Shown here piece by piece: positions 34,426 to 42,945 of a stretch of 55,263 nucleotides of DNA (position 1 is the first letter of the stretch; each line of letters opens with the position of its first letter). The stretch spans positions 1-55,263 of the forward strand of contig NZ_QGDS01000020.1 in assembly GCF_003149105.1 (NCBI RefSeq). Direction: 5' to 3'. The position numbers were made by a program, and so were the translations under genes. This DNA is from Faecalicatena contorta (GTDB lineage Bacteria > Bacillota > Clostridia > Lachnospirales > Lachnospiraceae). The notes under the pieces were generated by a model. It made no database searches. It worked only from the letters and a program-made list of their open reading frames with translations, and had not been told where the DNA came from.

Positions 34426-35715
34426 ATGAAGTTAAAGAAAGTATTGGCTTTAGGGCTGGCCGGATGTATGGCAGCATCAATGCTGGCCGGATGCGGCGGA
34501 TCAGATTCATCAGGTAAAGATACAAAGGGTGAAGAGGAAAAAGAAGAGGTGACTCTCACTGTTCTTGCCGGACAATCCACAACCGATGTGGGAATGGAAG
34601 ACATGATTGATGAAGTGATGGCTGAGAAGTACCCTCATATAACACTGGAGTGGGAATGTGTTGACTGGGGAAATGATTTCCAGCCGAAGATGCAGCAGTA
34701 TATGCAGTCAGGACTTCCCGATATAATGATTGGAAAAGCTCAGGATGTTCTTACATATGGATCACAGGATCTGCTGGCAGAAATACCTTCGGAATATACG
34801 GGACGAGTTCTGGATGCGGCCATTGAGAATGTATCAATTGATGGAAAAGCTTACGGTTTGGTGTTTAATGCGCTGTATCAGGGTGTATATTACAACCGGG
34901 CGATGTTTGAAGAAAATGGATGGTCAGTACCGAAGACCCTGGATGACCTGCAGAAGATTATCGATGACTGCAACGAAAAGGGTATTACCCCATTCGCCAG
35001 CCATATGGTTGATACATGGAGTATTGGAAACGTAACCATGCAGTTTGCCATGAATGACGTGTTTAATAAGAACCCACAGTGGGGCGATGATTTCAGGGCC
35101 GGCAAAGAGTCTTATGAAAAGAGCCAGGATATGCAGGCTGCGTATAAAAACAATGAGATTATTTATAAGAATACCTTCCCGGAGACATTCTCATTAGAAC
35201 AGACAGACTGTGATGCCAAAATGGTTATGGGCGAAGCGGCAATGAAAGTTTCTGGTTCCTGGTCAATACAGAATTTCCTGGATATTGACGAAAACTTTGA
35301 TTTCGGGATATTCCCGTTCCCGAATCAGAATGGTGATTCCAAGCTGATCTTTGAACCGAACATTACCGTTATGACCAAAGCAGACAGTGACAAACAAGAA
35401 GCAGTTAACTGTTTTCTTGATGTACTGACCGGAGATAAAGATCTGGCAGTTCAGATTTATGATCACACCAAAACTGCTCCAATGTTAAAGGATGTGTCAC
35501 CAACATTCATCAATCCAAGCCAGTCTGATATCGATAAGTATGCAAGTGAAGGAAATATTGTCGATGTTACCCTTGGAAACAACCAGTTAGTATGGGGCGG
35601 TTTCCAGGAAGAGAATGCAAAAGACATCGGTGCATGGCTCCAGGGCCAGCAAACCTTCGAAGATGCACTGAAGGCTTCTGATGGCAGAGTAAATGCAAGT
35701 TCAGTATCAAAATAA
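34426..35715 (+). CDS. Sugar ABC transporter substrate-binding lipoprotein (family 1)
   Basis: A 429-residue lipoprotein with signal peptide and lipobox MLAGCGG (Cys about 24), an acidic linker and a family 1 binding domain. ATG 34426 is preceded by GGGAGGA; a longer open frame from 34357 begins inside the inverted-repeat element and is not credible. It is paralogous to the tethered protein at 32870 but keeps the lipid anchor, so this copy is the transporter component. The substrate is inferred from neighbours: alpha-galactosidase, IolE and IolG suggest a galactosylated inositol. Confidence 0.86.
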   Translation: MKLKKVLALGLAGCMAASMLAGCGGSDSSGKDTKGEEEKEEVTLTVLAGQSTTDVGMEDMIDEVMAEKYPHITLEWECVDWGNDFQPKMQQYMQSGLPDIMIGKAQDVLTYGSQDLLAEIPSEYTGRVLDAAIENVSIDGKAYGLVFNALYQGVYYNRAMFEENGWSVPKTLDDLQKIIDDCNEKGITPFASHMVDTWSIGNVTMQFAMNDVFNKNPQWGDDFRAGKESYEKSQDMQAAYKNNEIIYKNTFPETFSLEQTDCDAKMVMGEAAMKVSGSWSIQNFLDIDENFDFGIFPFPNQNGDSKLIFEPNITVMTKADSDKQEAVNCFLDVLTGDKDLAVQIYDHTKTAPMLKDVSPTFINPSQSDIDKYASEGNIVDVTLGNNQLVWGGFQEENAKDIGAWLQGQQTFEDALKASDGRVNASSVSK

Positions 35716-35721
35716 TGTTCC

Positions 35722-35876
35722 AAAAGGGGAAGAAATTACCTTCCCCTTTTCTAATGTAATAGGAAAGTGCTTTTCCTATTACATAAAAACTCTACGGGGG
35801 GATGCACACTGCGGTGTAAATGGTAGATGTCGCTATGCGACCTCCGCAGGCGCAAGAGTTTGCGAGGCAAACTCTT
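35722..35876 (+). other. Hairpin array between binding-protein and permease genes
   Basis: Hairpins follow the binding-protein stop: 35722-35750 (AAAAGGGGAAG / CTTCCCCTTTT, with a T run, terminator-like), 35754-35784 (perfect 13-bp stem ATGTAATAGGAAA / TTTCCTATTACAT), a small GTCGC-TAT-GCGAC stem near 35829, and 35854-35876 (perfect 10-bp stem AAGAGTTTGC / GCAAACTCTT). The first could cause partial termination, keeping the binding protein in excess over the permeases. The layout repeats that at 24204-24426 with unrelated sequence. Confidence 0.7.
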
Positions 35877-35904
35877 TATTTAAATAGAAGGAGGAGTAAA
35901 GCAG

Positions 35905-36789
35905 ATGAAGAAAAAAGGTGACATCAGTAAGTCTATGCTGCGGCAGTATTTTTTACTGATTATTCCCGGGTTTGTCATCTTCACGATTGGTATTATCATA
36001 CCGATGGTACTGGCGGTAAGATATTCTTTTACCAACTGGGATGGAATGGCGGCGGAAAAGACATTTATTGGATTTGATAATTATATCAAGTTATTAAAGG
36101 ATCCGGAGGTTAAGAATGCCTGGTGGTTTACAATCAGGTTTACCATCGGCAATACCATATTGCAGAACATTATAGCCCTTTTATTTGCCGTTGCGTTGGA
36201 TAGCGGGATCAAAGCACAGAAGATTTACCGGGCAGCCTTTTTCATCCCTTGTCTGATTAGTTCGGTTATTGTGGGATTTATCTGGCTGAGGATGTATTCC
36301 AATGTTCTGCCGGCAATCAATGATATGCTGGGAACCAGTATCAATTTCCTGTTGTTTGGAGAAGCAGATACTGTTTTGGGCGGCTTGCTGATTGCGAACA
36401 ACTGGCAGTGGGTCGGATACTGGATGCTGATTTACCTGGCAGGGCTGCAATCAATTCCGGGTGATCTGTACGAAGCGGCAAAAGTGGACGGAGCAGGACC
36501 GATCAAGCGCTTTTTCAATGTAACTGTGCCGATGCTGGCACCATCATTTACCATTTGCATTGTTGGTATTACGACTGGCTCACTAAAAGTATACGATTTA
36601 CTGGTTTCATCGACCAAAGGCGGACCGGGCCGGGCATCGACCTCAATCATTTACCAGACCTATACCACAGCAATCAATGGCCGGCAGTTTGGGTACGGCT
36701 CGGCAATGTCGACCTCATTAGTACTGGTTCTGCTGCTGGTTGCCGTAATCCAGGTGCGGGGTCTTAAGAAGAAGGAGGTGCAGGCATAA
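35905..36789 (+). CDS. Sugar ABC transporter permease, UgpA/MalF type
   Basis: A 294-residue six-helix CUT1 permease with the EAA loop DLYEAAKVDGAGPIKRFFNVTVPMLAP and the conserved TKGGPGRASTSIIYQTY segment. GGAGGAG precedes ATG 35905. It is followed by its partner with a TAATG overlap. No dedicated ATPase gene is present, so a shared MsmK-type ATPase elsewhere is likely. Confidence 0.87.
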   Translation: MKKKGDISKSMLRQYFLLIIPGFVIFTIGIIIPMVLAVRYSFTNWDGMAAEKTFIGFDNYIKLLKDPEVKNAWWFTIRFTIGNTILQNIIALLFAVALDSGIKAQKIYRAAFFIPCLISSVIVGFIWLRMYSNVLPAINDMLGTSINFLLFGEADTVLGGLLIANNWQWVGYWMLIYLAGLQSIPGDLYEAAKVDGAGPIKRFFNVTVPMLAPSFTICIVGITTGSLKVYDLLVSSTKGGPGRASTSIIYQTYTTAINGRQFGYGSAMSTSLVLVLLLVAVIQVRGLKKKEVQA

Positions 36790-37655
36790 TGTTTAAGAAG
36801 AAAAAGGAAAAAGACGACATCATGCCTCAGAAATATACCAAAGCCACTCTGGGAGTTCAGGTTGTGATGGGGATATTTGCAATTGTATTTCTGATGCCGA
36901 TATTCATTATTTTCAGCTATTCGTTTAAGACCAAAAAGGAATTGTATCTGGGAAATCCCTTAAGTCTGCCGGAAAGTTTTAACCTCGACAACTATAAGAC
37001 AGCATTTGACAAACTGAATCTGACGACCACTTTTTTTAATACTTTTTTGTATACGGCCATCAGTGTGCTGATCTTGGCGCTGCTATGCGGGATGACAGCC
37101 TGGGCAATCGCCAGATGTAAACATAAATTTTTTAAGTTTGCTTATGTATATTTTATCATCGGAATCCTGATTCCCTATCAGGCGCTGTTTTTACCGATTT
37201 ACATGGTGGGTAATTCGCTGAAGATGACAAACACCCGGTTTGGCATAATTTTTATGTATGTGGCGACGAGTATCTCATTCGGTGTATTCCTAATGAACAG
37301 CTTTATGTCAACTGTTCCCATTGAATTGGAGGAATCGGCCCGGATTGACGGATGCTCGGTATTTAAAACATATTTTCTGATTGTTATGCCACTTTTAAAA
37401 CCGGCAATGGCTACATTGGTTATCATGCAGTCCTTTCAGATCTGGAACGATTATCTGCTGGCCAGTCTCTATGTAAGTAAGAAACAGTTAAAGACACTGA
37501 CAGTGGCAATATCATCATTATTTTCTGCCCAGGCCAGTGACTATAACACGGCGATGGCGGCGATTGTGATTTCGGTGCTGCCGATTGCCATATTATTCCT
37601 ATGTCTGCAAAAATATTTTATCAAAGGTATGACAGTAGGAGCGGTGAAAGGATAA
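36789..37655 (+). CDS. Sugar ABC transporter permease, UgpE/MalG type
   Basis: A 288-residue CUT1 permease with a charged N-terminus, six helices, the EAA loop ELEESARIDGCSVFKTYFLIVMPLLKP and the end KGMTVGAVKG. The ATG shares a base with the stop of the previous gene. It completes the membrane part of this importer and lies six bases before the alpha-galactosidase gene. Confidence 0.87.
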   Translation: MFKKKKEKDDIMPQKYTKATLGVQVVMGIFAIVFLMPIFIIFSYSFKTKKELYLGNPLSLPESFNLDNYKTAFDKLNLTTTFFNTFLYTAISVLILALLCGMTAWAIARCKHKFFKFAYVYFIIGILIPYQALFLPIYMVGNSLKMTNTRFGIIFMYVATSISFGVFLMNSFMSTVPIELEESARIDGCSVFKTYFLIVMPLLKPAMATLVIMQSFQIWNDYLLASLYVSKKQLKTLTVAISSLFSAQASDYNTAMAAIVISVLPIAILFLCLQKYFIKGMTVGAVKG

Positions 37656-37661
37656 GAAGAT

Positions 37662-39776
37662 ATGAGTGTTGTGTTATTAAAAGAATATGAACTGGGTGAT
37701 ATGAAAGCTCAGTATTATTGTGATGAACAATCTCAGAATGTGGAATTGATGATCATTCCGGCGGCACTGGAACCCAATGTCTGGGAGCAGAAGAAGCAAG
37801 TGGTTGATTCACTGGTACAGGTCAAGCTGGTAGGTGATACCTACCCCGGAAGCTTTGCCGGCGGCGGTACGTTGAGACAGAGTGAAACGGTGGGGAGGCT
37901 CAGGTTTAAGGCACAGCAGATTGAAAAGGACCAGACTGCAATGTGCATTACGACAATCTTGGAAGATGTGCGCGGTTATACAGTGAAACATCATTTGATC
38001 TGGAAATCTGGGCAAGTGACGTTAAGAAGCTATACGGAATTTTGCAATGCCACGCAGGAGAGTGTGAAACTGGAGCTTCTCTCAAGCTTTTCACTTGGCG
38101 GCATCAGTCCTTTTCTCGCTGGTGCAGGATACGGGCAGATTGATATTCACCGGATCCGCAGTGTCTGGAGTATGGAAGGCAGATTAGAGACCAGAAGCCT
38201 TGAAGAACTTCAGCTGGAACCGTCCTGGGAAGGGCATGCAGTACGCTGTGAGCGATTTGGCCAGGTAGGTTCACTGGCTGTCAATCACTATTTTCCATAT
38301 TTGGTGGTAGAAGACAAGCAAACAGGAGTATTCTGGGGAGCCCAGCTGGCCCACAATGCATCCTGGCAGATGGAATTGTACCGGCGGGACGATGGGCTGG
38401 CGGTATCCGGCGGTCTGGCTGACCGGGAGTTCGGACATTGGGTGAAAACCGTCGAACCGGGTGAAACATTTATATCACCCGAAGCAATTTTAACAACCTG
38501 CCACGGCGGCATAGTTGATGATGTATCACAGCGGCTGACATCGGCAGTGGCAGAACAGGTAAATGCGGGGCCAAAAAAGGAGCAGGAACTTCCTGTAATA
38601 TTCAATGAATACTGTACAACCTGGGGGTGTCCGTCACATGAAAACATCACAGGGATTTTGGACAGTATTAAAGACCGGGGCTTCGATTACTTTGTCATTG
38701 ACTGTGGATGGTATAAAGAAGATGGGGTATCATGGAACATTTCCATGGGAGATTATCAGGTGTCCGAGGCATTGTTCCCGGAGGGGCTGGGGAAGACAGT
38801 AGAAGCGATTAAGGAAGCCGGACTGGTTCCAGGTATCTGGTTTGAGATTGATACCGTTGGAAAGGCAGCAAAAGCCTACCAGCTGGAAGAACATTTGCTG
38901 AAACGGGACGGTGTAACCCTGACAACTTCTATGAGACGGTTCTGGAATATGGCTGATCCCTGGGTTGAGGATTACTTATGTGAGCGGGTTATCAGGATGC
39001 TAAAAGACTATGATTTTGGATACATGAAGATGGACTATAATGACACCATTGGATTGGGATGTGATGACCCGGATTCACTGGGCGAAGGGCTGCGGAAAAA
39101 CATGGCGGCATCCTATCGTTTCATTGAGAAAGTGAAGCGGGAGATACCGGGGATTATTCTGGAAAACTGTGCATCAGGCGGACACAAGCAGGAACCGCTG
39201 ATGATGGAGCTGACCAGCATGTCGTCCTTTTCTGATGCTCATGAATGCGAAGAGATTCCAATTATTGCCGCTAATATGCATCGCGTAATTCTGCCCCGGC
39301 AGAGCCAGATATGGGCGGTTATCCGTAAAGAAGATTCACTTAAGCGGATTGCCTATTCAGTTGCTAATACATTTCTGGGCAGAATGTGCATATCAGGTGA
39401 TGTCACCGATTTATCTGAGCAGCAGTGGCAGGTGCTGGATCAAGGGATTGCATTTTATAAATCTATTGCCCCGATTATTAAAGAGGGATATACAAAGTGG
39501 TATGGACCGGAGATTCAAAGCTACCGTCACCCCACCGGATGGCAGGGGATTTTAAGAATAGGTATAGAAGATCAGGCCTTCGCTGTTATCCATACTTTTA
39601 ACGGAGAATTGCCGGATTATATTGAGATGGCATGGGAGGATAGCGGGGAATATATGATTGAAGAGACTTATTCTCACAGCCAGGATATAGTACAAATAAT
39701 AAATGGCATATTAACTTACCGCCCAACTGAAAATATGTCTGCGGTTGCGGTACGGTTGAGAAAAGTGAGGAAATAA
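37662..39776 (+). CDS. GH36 alpha-galactosidase, intracellular
   Basis: A 704-residue glycoside hydrolase family 36 enzyme: N-terminal beta-sandwich to about 310, then a TIM barrel. The nucleophile is D458 in GYMKMDYND. The acid/base is probably D525 in SSFSDAHE, 67 residues later, which is the usual spacing, though the local sequence departs from the common SDxTD form. There is no signal peptide, so it hydrolyses imported alpha-galactosides. It is directly downstream of the importer and upstream of IolE and IolG, pointing to galactose-inositol conjugates; raffinose-type sugars are the alternative. Confidence 0.85.
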   Translation: MSVVLLKEYELGDMKAQYYCDEQSQNVELMIIPAALEPNVWEQKKQVVDSLVQVKLVGDTYPGSFAGGGTLRQSETVGRLRFKAQQIEKDQTAMCITTILEDVRGYTVKHHLIWKSGQVTLRSYTEFCNATQESVKLELLSSFSLGGISPFLAGAGYGQIDIHRIRSVWSMEGRLETRSLEELQLEPSWEGHAVRCERFGQVGSLAVNHYFPYLVVEDKQTGVFWGAQLAHNASWQMELYRRDDGLAVSGGLADREFGHWVKTVEPGETFISPEAILTTCHGGIVDDVSQRLTSAVAEQVNAGPKKEQELPVIFNEYCTTWGCPSHENITGILDSIKDRGFDYFVIDCGWYKEDGVSWNISMGDYQVSEALFPEGLGKTVEAIKEAGLVPGIWFEIDTVGKAAKAYQLEEHLLKRDGVTLTTSMRRFWNMADPWVEDYLCERVIRMLKDYDFGYMKMDYNDTIGLGCDDPDSLGEGLRKNMAASYRFIEKVKREIPGIILENCASGGHKQEPLMMELTSMSSFSDAHECEEIPIIAANMHRVILPRQSQIWAVIRKEDSLKRIAYSVANTFLGRMCISGDVTDLSEQQWQVLDQGIAFYKSIAPIIKEGYTKWYGPEIQSYRHPTGWQGILRIGIEDQAFAVIHTFNGELPDYIEMAWEDSGEYMIEETYSHSQDIVQIINGILTYRPTENMSAVAVRLRKVRK

Positions 39777-39846
39777 GGTTGAATGAAGCATACTTATGGC
39801 CTGCAGCATGCAGAATTCTGATAAAAAGGAAGGGAGAAACAACAGG

Positions 39847-40743
39847 ATGTTTGATAAAAATAAGGTGAAGCTGGGCATTGCGCCCATTGCCTGGACGAAT
39901 GACGATTTGCCGGATCTGGGTAAGGAAAACACCTTTGAGCAGTGTGTAAGTGAAATGGCTTTAGCAGGGTTTACCGGTTCTGAGATTGGCAATAAATACC
40001 CTAAAGACCCAGCAGTTTTGAAAAAAGCACTGGATATGCGCGGGATACAGATATGTAATGCATGGTTTTCCTCGTTCCTGACGACGAAACCATATGAAGA
40101 AACAGAAAAAGATTTCTTAGAGCATGTTCAATTCCTGCAGGCCATGGGAGCTAAAATTGTCGGTGTATCTGAACAGGGGCACAGCATCCAGGGAATGCAG
40201 GACACTCCCATCTTTGAGCAGAAGTATGTTATGATTGAGGAAGAGTGGAGGCTGCTTACAGAGGGGCTTAATAAACTTGGAAAGCTGGCACTTGAGTACG
40301 GAATTTCATTAACCTTTCATCACCATATGGGAACTGTGGTACAGAATGCTGATGAAGTGGAACGTCTGATGCAGGAGACTGACCCCCAGTATGTCAGCCT
40401 GTTGTATGATACCGGGCATTTTGCCTACTGTAATGTGAATCCGCTGGAAATGGTGAAAAAGTATATTGGCAGAATCAAACATGTTCATTTAAAGGATATC
40501 CGTCAGGATGTAGTGGATAAGGTAAAGGAAGAGCATTTAAGCTTCCTCGAAGGGGTCCGCTTAGGAACCTTCACTGTTCCCGGCGACGGCTGTATTTCTT
40601 TTGATGAAATCTTTGCAGTATTAAAAGATCATGACTATAAGGGGTATATGCTGGTAGAAGCGGAGCAGGACCCGGCGAAAGCGAATCCCCTTGAATATGC
40701 TATTAAGGCAAGAACTTATATTAAAGAAAAAACGGGATTATAG
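39847..40743 (+). CDS. iolE: Inosose dehydratase (IolE), sugar-phosphate isomerase/epimerase fold
   Basis: A 298-residue TIM-barrel protein, the standard IolE length. The N-terminus [20 protein letters not shown], then [25 protein letters not shown], is characteristic of IolE, which dehydrates 2-keto-myo-inositol in the inositol pathway. Metal ligands expected for the fold are seen in [16 protein letters not shown] and KHVHLKD. The start at 39847 follows GAAGGGAG; the open frame extends to 39796, but that part does not resemble the family. It is the only dehydratase of the pathway here; IolB, C, D and J are absent from the window. Confidence 0.87.
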   Translation: MFDKNKVKLGIAPIAWTNDDLPDLGKENTFEQCVSEMALAGFTGSEIGNKYPKDPAVLKKALDMRGIQICNAWFSSFLTTKPYEETEKDFLEHVQFLQAMGAKIVGVSEQGHSIQGMQDTPIFEQKYVMIEEEWRLLTEGLNKLGKLALEYGISLTFHHHMGTVVQNADEVERLMQETDPQYVSLLYDTGHFAYCNVNPLEMVKKYIGRIKHVHLKDIRQDVVDKVKEEHLSFLEGVRLGTFTVPGDGCISFDEIFAVLKDHDYKGYMLVEAEQDPAKANPLEYAIKARTYIKEKTGL

Positions 40744-40754
40744 GGAGAAAGACC

Positions 40755-41768
40755 ATGGTAAAAGTAGGAATTATCGGAGCCGGCAGAATAGGTAAAGTAC
40801 ATGCAGAGAGTATCTGCACAAGAGTAAAAAATGCAAAGCTTAAGATCATTGCAGATCCGTTCATGAGCGATGAAACGGAGGCATGGGCAAAGGGGATGGG
40901 AGTGGAACAGGTCACAAAGGACTATAAGGAAATTCTACAGGATGAAGAGATTGAAGCTGTGATAATCTGTTCTTCCACAGATACCCATTCTGCTATTTCA
41001 GTAGAAGCAATCGAGACTGGAAAGCATGTTTTTTGTGAAAAGCCAATTGATCATGATATCGAAAAAATCAAGCAGGTAATGGAAGCGCTGAAGAAAACTG
41101 AAGTGAAATATCAGGTGGGCTTTAACAGACGTTTTGACCATAACTTTAAAGCAGTTAAAGATGCAGTGGCAAATGGGAAGATTGGGGATCCGCACATTAT
41201 AAAGGTGACCTCAAGAGATCCGGAGCCGCCAAGTGCAGAATACGTGAAAGTCTCCGGCGGGATGTTTTTGGATATGACCATTCATGATTTTGATATGGTA
41301 CGTTTTTTAGCCGGATGTGATGCCACAGAGATTTATGTGCAGTCGGCAGTCCTGGTTGATGATGCAATTGGCGAGGCCGGAGATGTAGATACCGCAGTAA
41401 TTACTCTGCAGATGGAAAACGGCGCGATTGCGGTTATCGATAATTCCAGAAAAGCTGTTTACGGATACGATCAGAGAGCGGAAGTGTTTGGCTCACGGGG
41501 GATGGTGGCAACGGCGAATGACAGTTTGTCTACGGCAGTAATCAGTAATGAACAGGGAGTAACCGGGGAAAAGCCGTTATACTTTTTCCTGGAGCGGTAT
41601 ATGGATTCCTTTGGGGAAGAGATGAAACAGTTTATTGAGGCAATTGAGAATAATCTGGATACACCACTTGGTGTTATCGATGGATTAAAACCCGTTCTCA
41701 TGGGCCTGGCGGCGAAAAAATCGGTAGAGGAGCACAGGCCTGTAAATATATCAGAAATATCATTTTAA
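40755..41768 (+). CDS. iolG: Inositol 2-dehydrogenase (IolG), Gfo/Idh/MocA family
   Basis: A 337-residue NAD-dependent dehydrogenase. The Rossmann motif GIIGAGRIGKVHAE is at residues 5-18, the conserved EKPID lies near residue 96, and MFLDMTIHDFDMVRFL carries the catalytic D-x3-H pair typical of IolG. It oxidises myo-inositol to 2-keto-myo-inositol, the substrate of the preceding IolE. GGGAG precedes ATG 40755, 12 bases after iolE. It may also act on other cyclitols. The operon ends at the terminator downstream. Confidence 0.86.
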   Translation: MVKVGIIGAGRIGKVHAESICTRVKNAKLKIIADPFMSDETEAWAKGMGVEQVTKDYKEILQDEEIEAVIICSSTDTHSAISVEAIETGKHVFCEKPIDHDIEKIKQVMEALKKTEVKYQVGFNRRFDHNFKAVKDAVANGKIGDPHIIKVTSRDPEPPSAEYVKVSGGMFLDMTIHDFDMVRFLAGCDATEIYVQSAVLVDDAIGEAGDVDTAVITLQMENGAIAVIDNSRKAVYGYDQRAEVFGSRGMVATANDSLSTAVISNEQGVTGEKPLYFFLERYMDSFGEEMKQFIEAIENNLDTPLGVIDGLKPVLMGLAAKKSVEEHRPVNISEISF

Positions 41769-41802
41769 GCGTATAATTCCATAAGGGCTTATTAAAGTAC
41801 GT

Positions 41803-41851
41803 AAAAAATGGATAGTTATCCCCACGAATGTGGGGGACTATCCATTTTTTA
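41803..41851. terminator. Bidirectional terminator between the inositol operon and the LysR gene
   Basis: AAAAAATGGATAGT pairs with ACTATCCATTTTTT, enclosing CCCCAC-GAAT-GTGGGG. The A and T runs on both sides allow it to serve both converging genes. Confidence 0.88.
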
Positions 41852-41878
41852 CTTCAAAGAATAAGGAGCATACTCTGG

Positions 41879-42745
41879 TTAGTTAAGCTTCAGAAAGTAA
41901 TCCTGCAGGTATTTTATGATTATATTTGCGGACTTTGACAAGTATTTATCTTTTAGCCATTGCAAGATAATGTATCGGGAGTAGGAGACTGTTAAGGGGC
42001 GAAGTACAATGCCGCTGTGCTTCATATAGGGTGCCCAGGTTTTTCCGGGAATAATGGAAACTCCCATATTGGCGGAAATTAGGTCAAAAATGGTTTCCCG
42101 GTTATCGAATTGTAGATTTGTATTGGGTTTGAAACCGGCATTCTGACAAAGGTCACATGTAATCCAATACAAAGGTAATTGATCCTGCATAGTCAGAAAA
42201 ACTTCACTGCGAAGCATCTCAGGAGCAATACATTGGTTTGCTGACAAAGGATTATCCTTTGATATGCCAATCAGGCAGGTCTCGGACAGGAGCGTGATTG
42301 CATTAACGTCATTCAAGGGTGTTGTGGAGGAACGAAGATACAGGTCGCAGTTATGTTTTGCCTGCTGGATGGATTCCTGTTTGATGTACAGGCTGATCTC
42401 CGGATACTTTTTCTTTACATTAAGGAGAATATCAGGCAGAAACTGTGTGGCTGCAGTCATAGAAAGCACCACCTGCTGATAATGATTGTTCCTGTCACTG
42501 ATTTCTGTTAAAGCATTTTCCAGGGAAGATAAAATGCTTATGGCATAGTTATATAGAATTCTTCCGTTTTCATTTAATTGTATGCCGGTTCCGGCTCTCT
42601 CAAAAAGTGGATATCCTACTTCCTGCTCCAGTAAGTGAATGGACTTAGAAAGGGCCGGCTGAGAGATATATAATTGATCTGCCGCATTTGTGATATGCTC
42701 CAGTTCCGCTACTGTCTTAAAATATTTCAATTGCAGAAAATTCAT
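41879..42745 (-). CDS. LysR-family transcriptional regulator
   Basis: A 288-residue regulator with an N-terminal winged helix-turn-helix (MNFLQLKYFKTVAELEHITN, then ADQLYISQPALSKSIHLLEQEVG) and a C-terminal effector-binding domain of the periplasmic-binding type. AGGGAGGG precedes the ATG at 42745 on the reverse strand. It is divergent from the class III aminotransferase cluster, the classic LysR layout, and probably controls that cluster in response to its substrate or an intermediate. Confidence 0.88.
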   Translation of the reverse strand: MNFLQLKYFKTVAELEHITNAADQLYISQPALSKSIHLLEQEVGYPLFERAGTGIQLNENGRILYNYAISILSSLENALTEISDRNNHYQQVVLSMTAATQFLPDILLNVKKKYPEISLYIKQESIQQAKHNCDLYLRSSTTPLNDVNAITLLSETCLIGISKDNPLSANQCIAPEMLRSEVFLTMQDQLPLYWITCDLCQNAGFKPNTNLQFDNRETIFDLISANMGVSIIPGKTWAPYMKHSGIVLRPLTVSYSRYIILQWLKDKYLSKSANIIIKYLQDYFLKLN

Positions 42746-42812
42746 AAAAAGTCCCTCCCTGAAAAATACATTTATTGCTGCGCTCTCTTTGATGACAGTG
42801 TATATTCTCTTT

Positions 42813-42842
42813 ATTATAACTGAAAGGTTATGAATATATCAA
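42813..42842 (-). promoter_or_regulatory. LysR gene promoter with a LysR-type box in its spacer
   Basis: On the reverse strand TTGATA (42842-42837) and TATAAT (42818-42813) are 18 bases apart. Between them lies ATAAC-N6-GTTAT (42816-42831), an inverted repeat of the LysR-box kind. Binding there would repress the regulator gene and could activate the divergent promoter. Confidence 0.7.
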
Positions 42843-42853
42843 TAGAAAGATAT

Positions 42854-42882
42854 TTTACAGGATATGAATGCTGATTTAATAT
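42854..42882 (+). promoter_or_regulatory. Promoter of the class III aminotransferase operon
   Basis: TTTACA (42854-42859) and TAATAT (42877-42882) are separated by 17 bases. The LysR-type palindrome ends 23 bases upstream of the -35 box, where an activator would be expected. Confidence 0.65.
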
Positions 42883-42945
42883 AGGTGCTATAGAAAAGAG
42901 AAGTTGTTTGCGCTTAATATTAAAAATAAAAGGAGTGAGCAAGAT

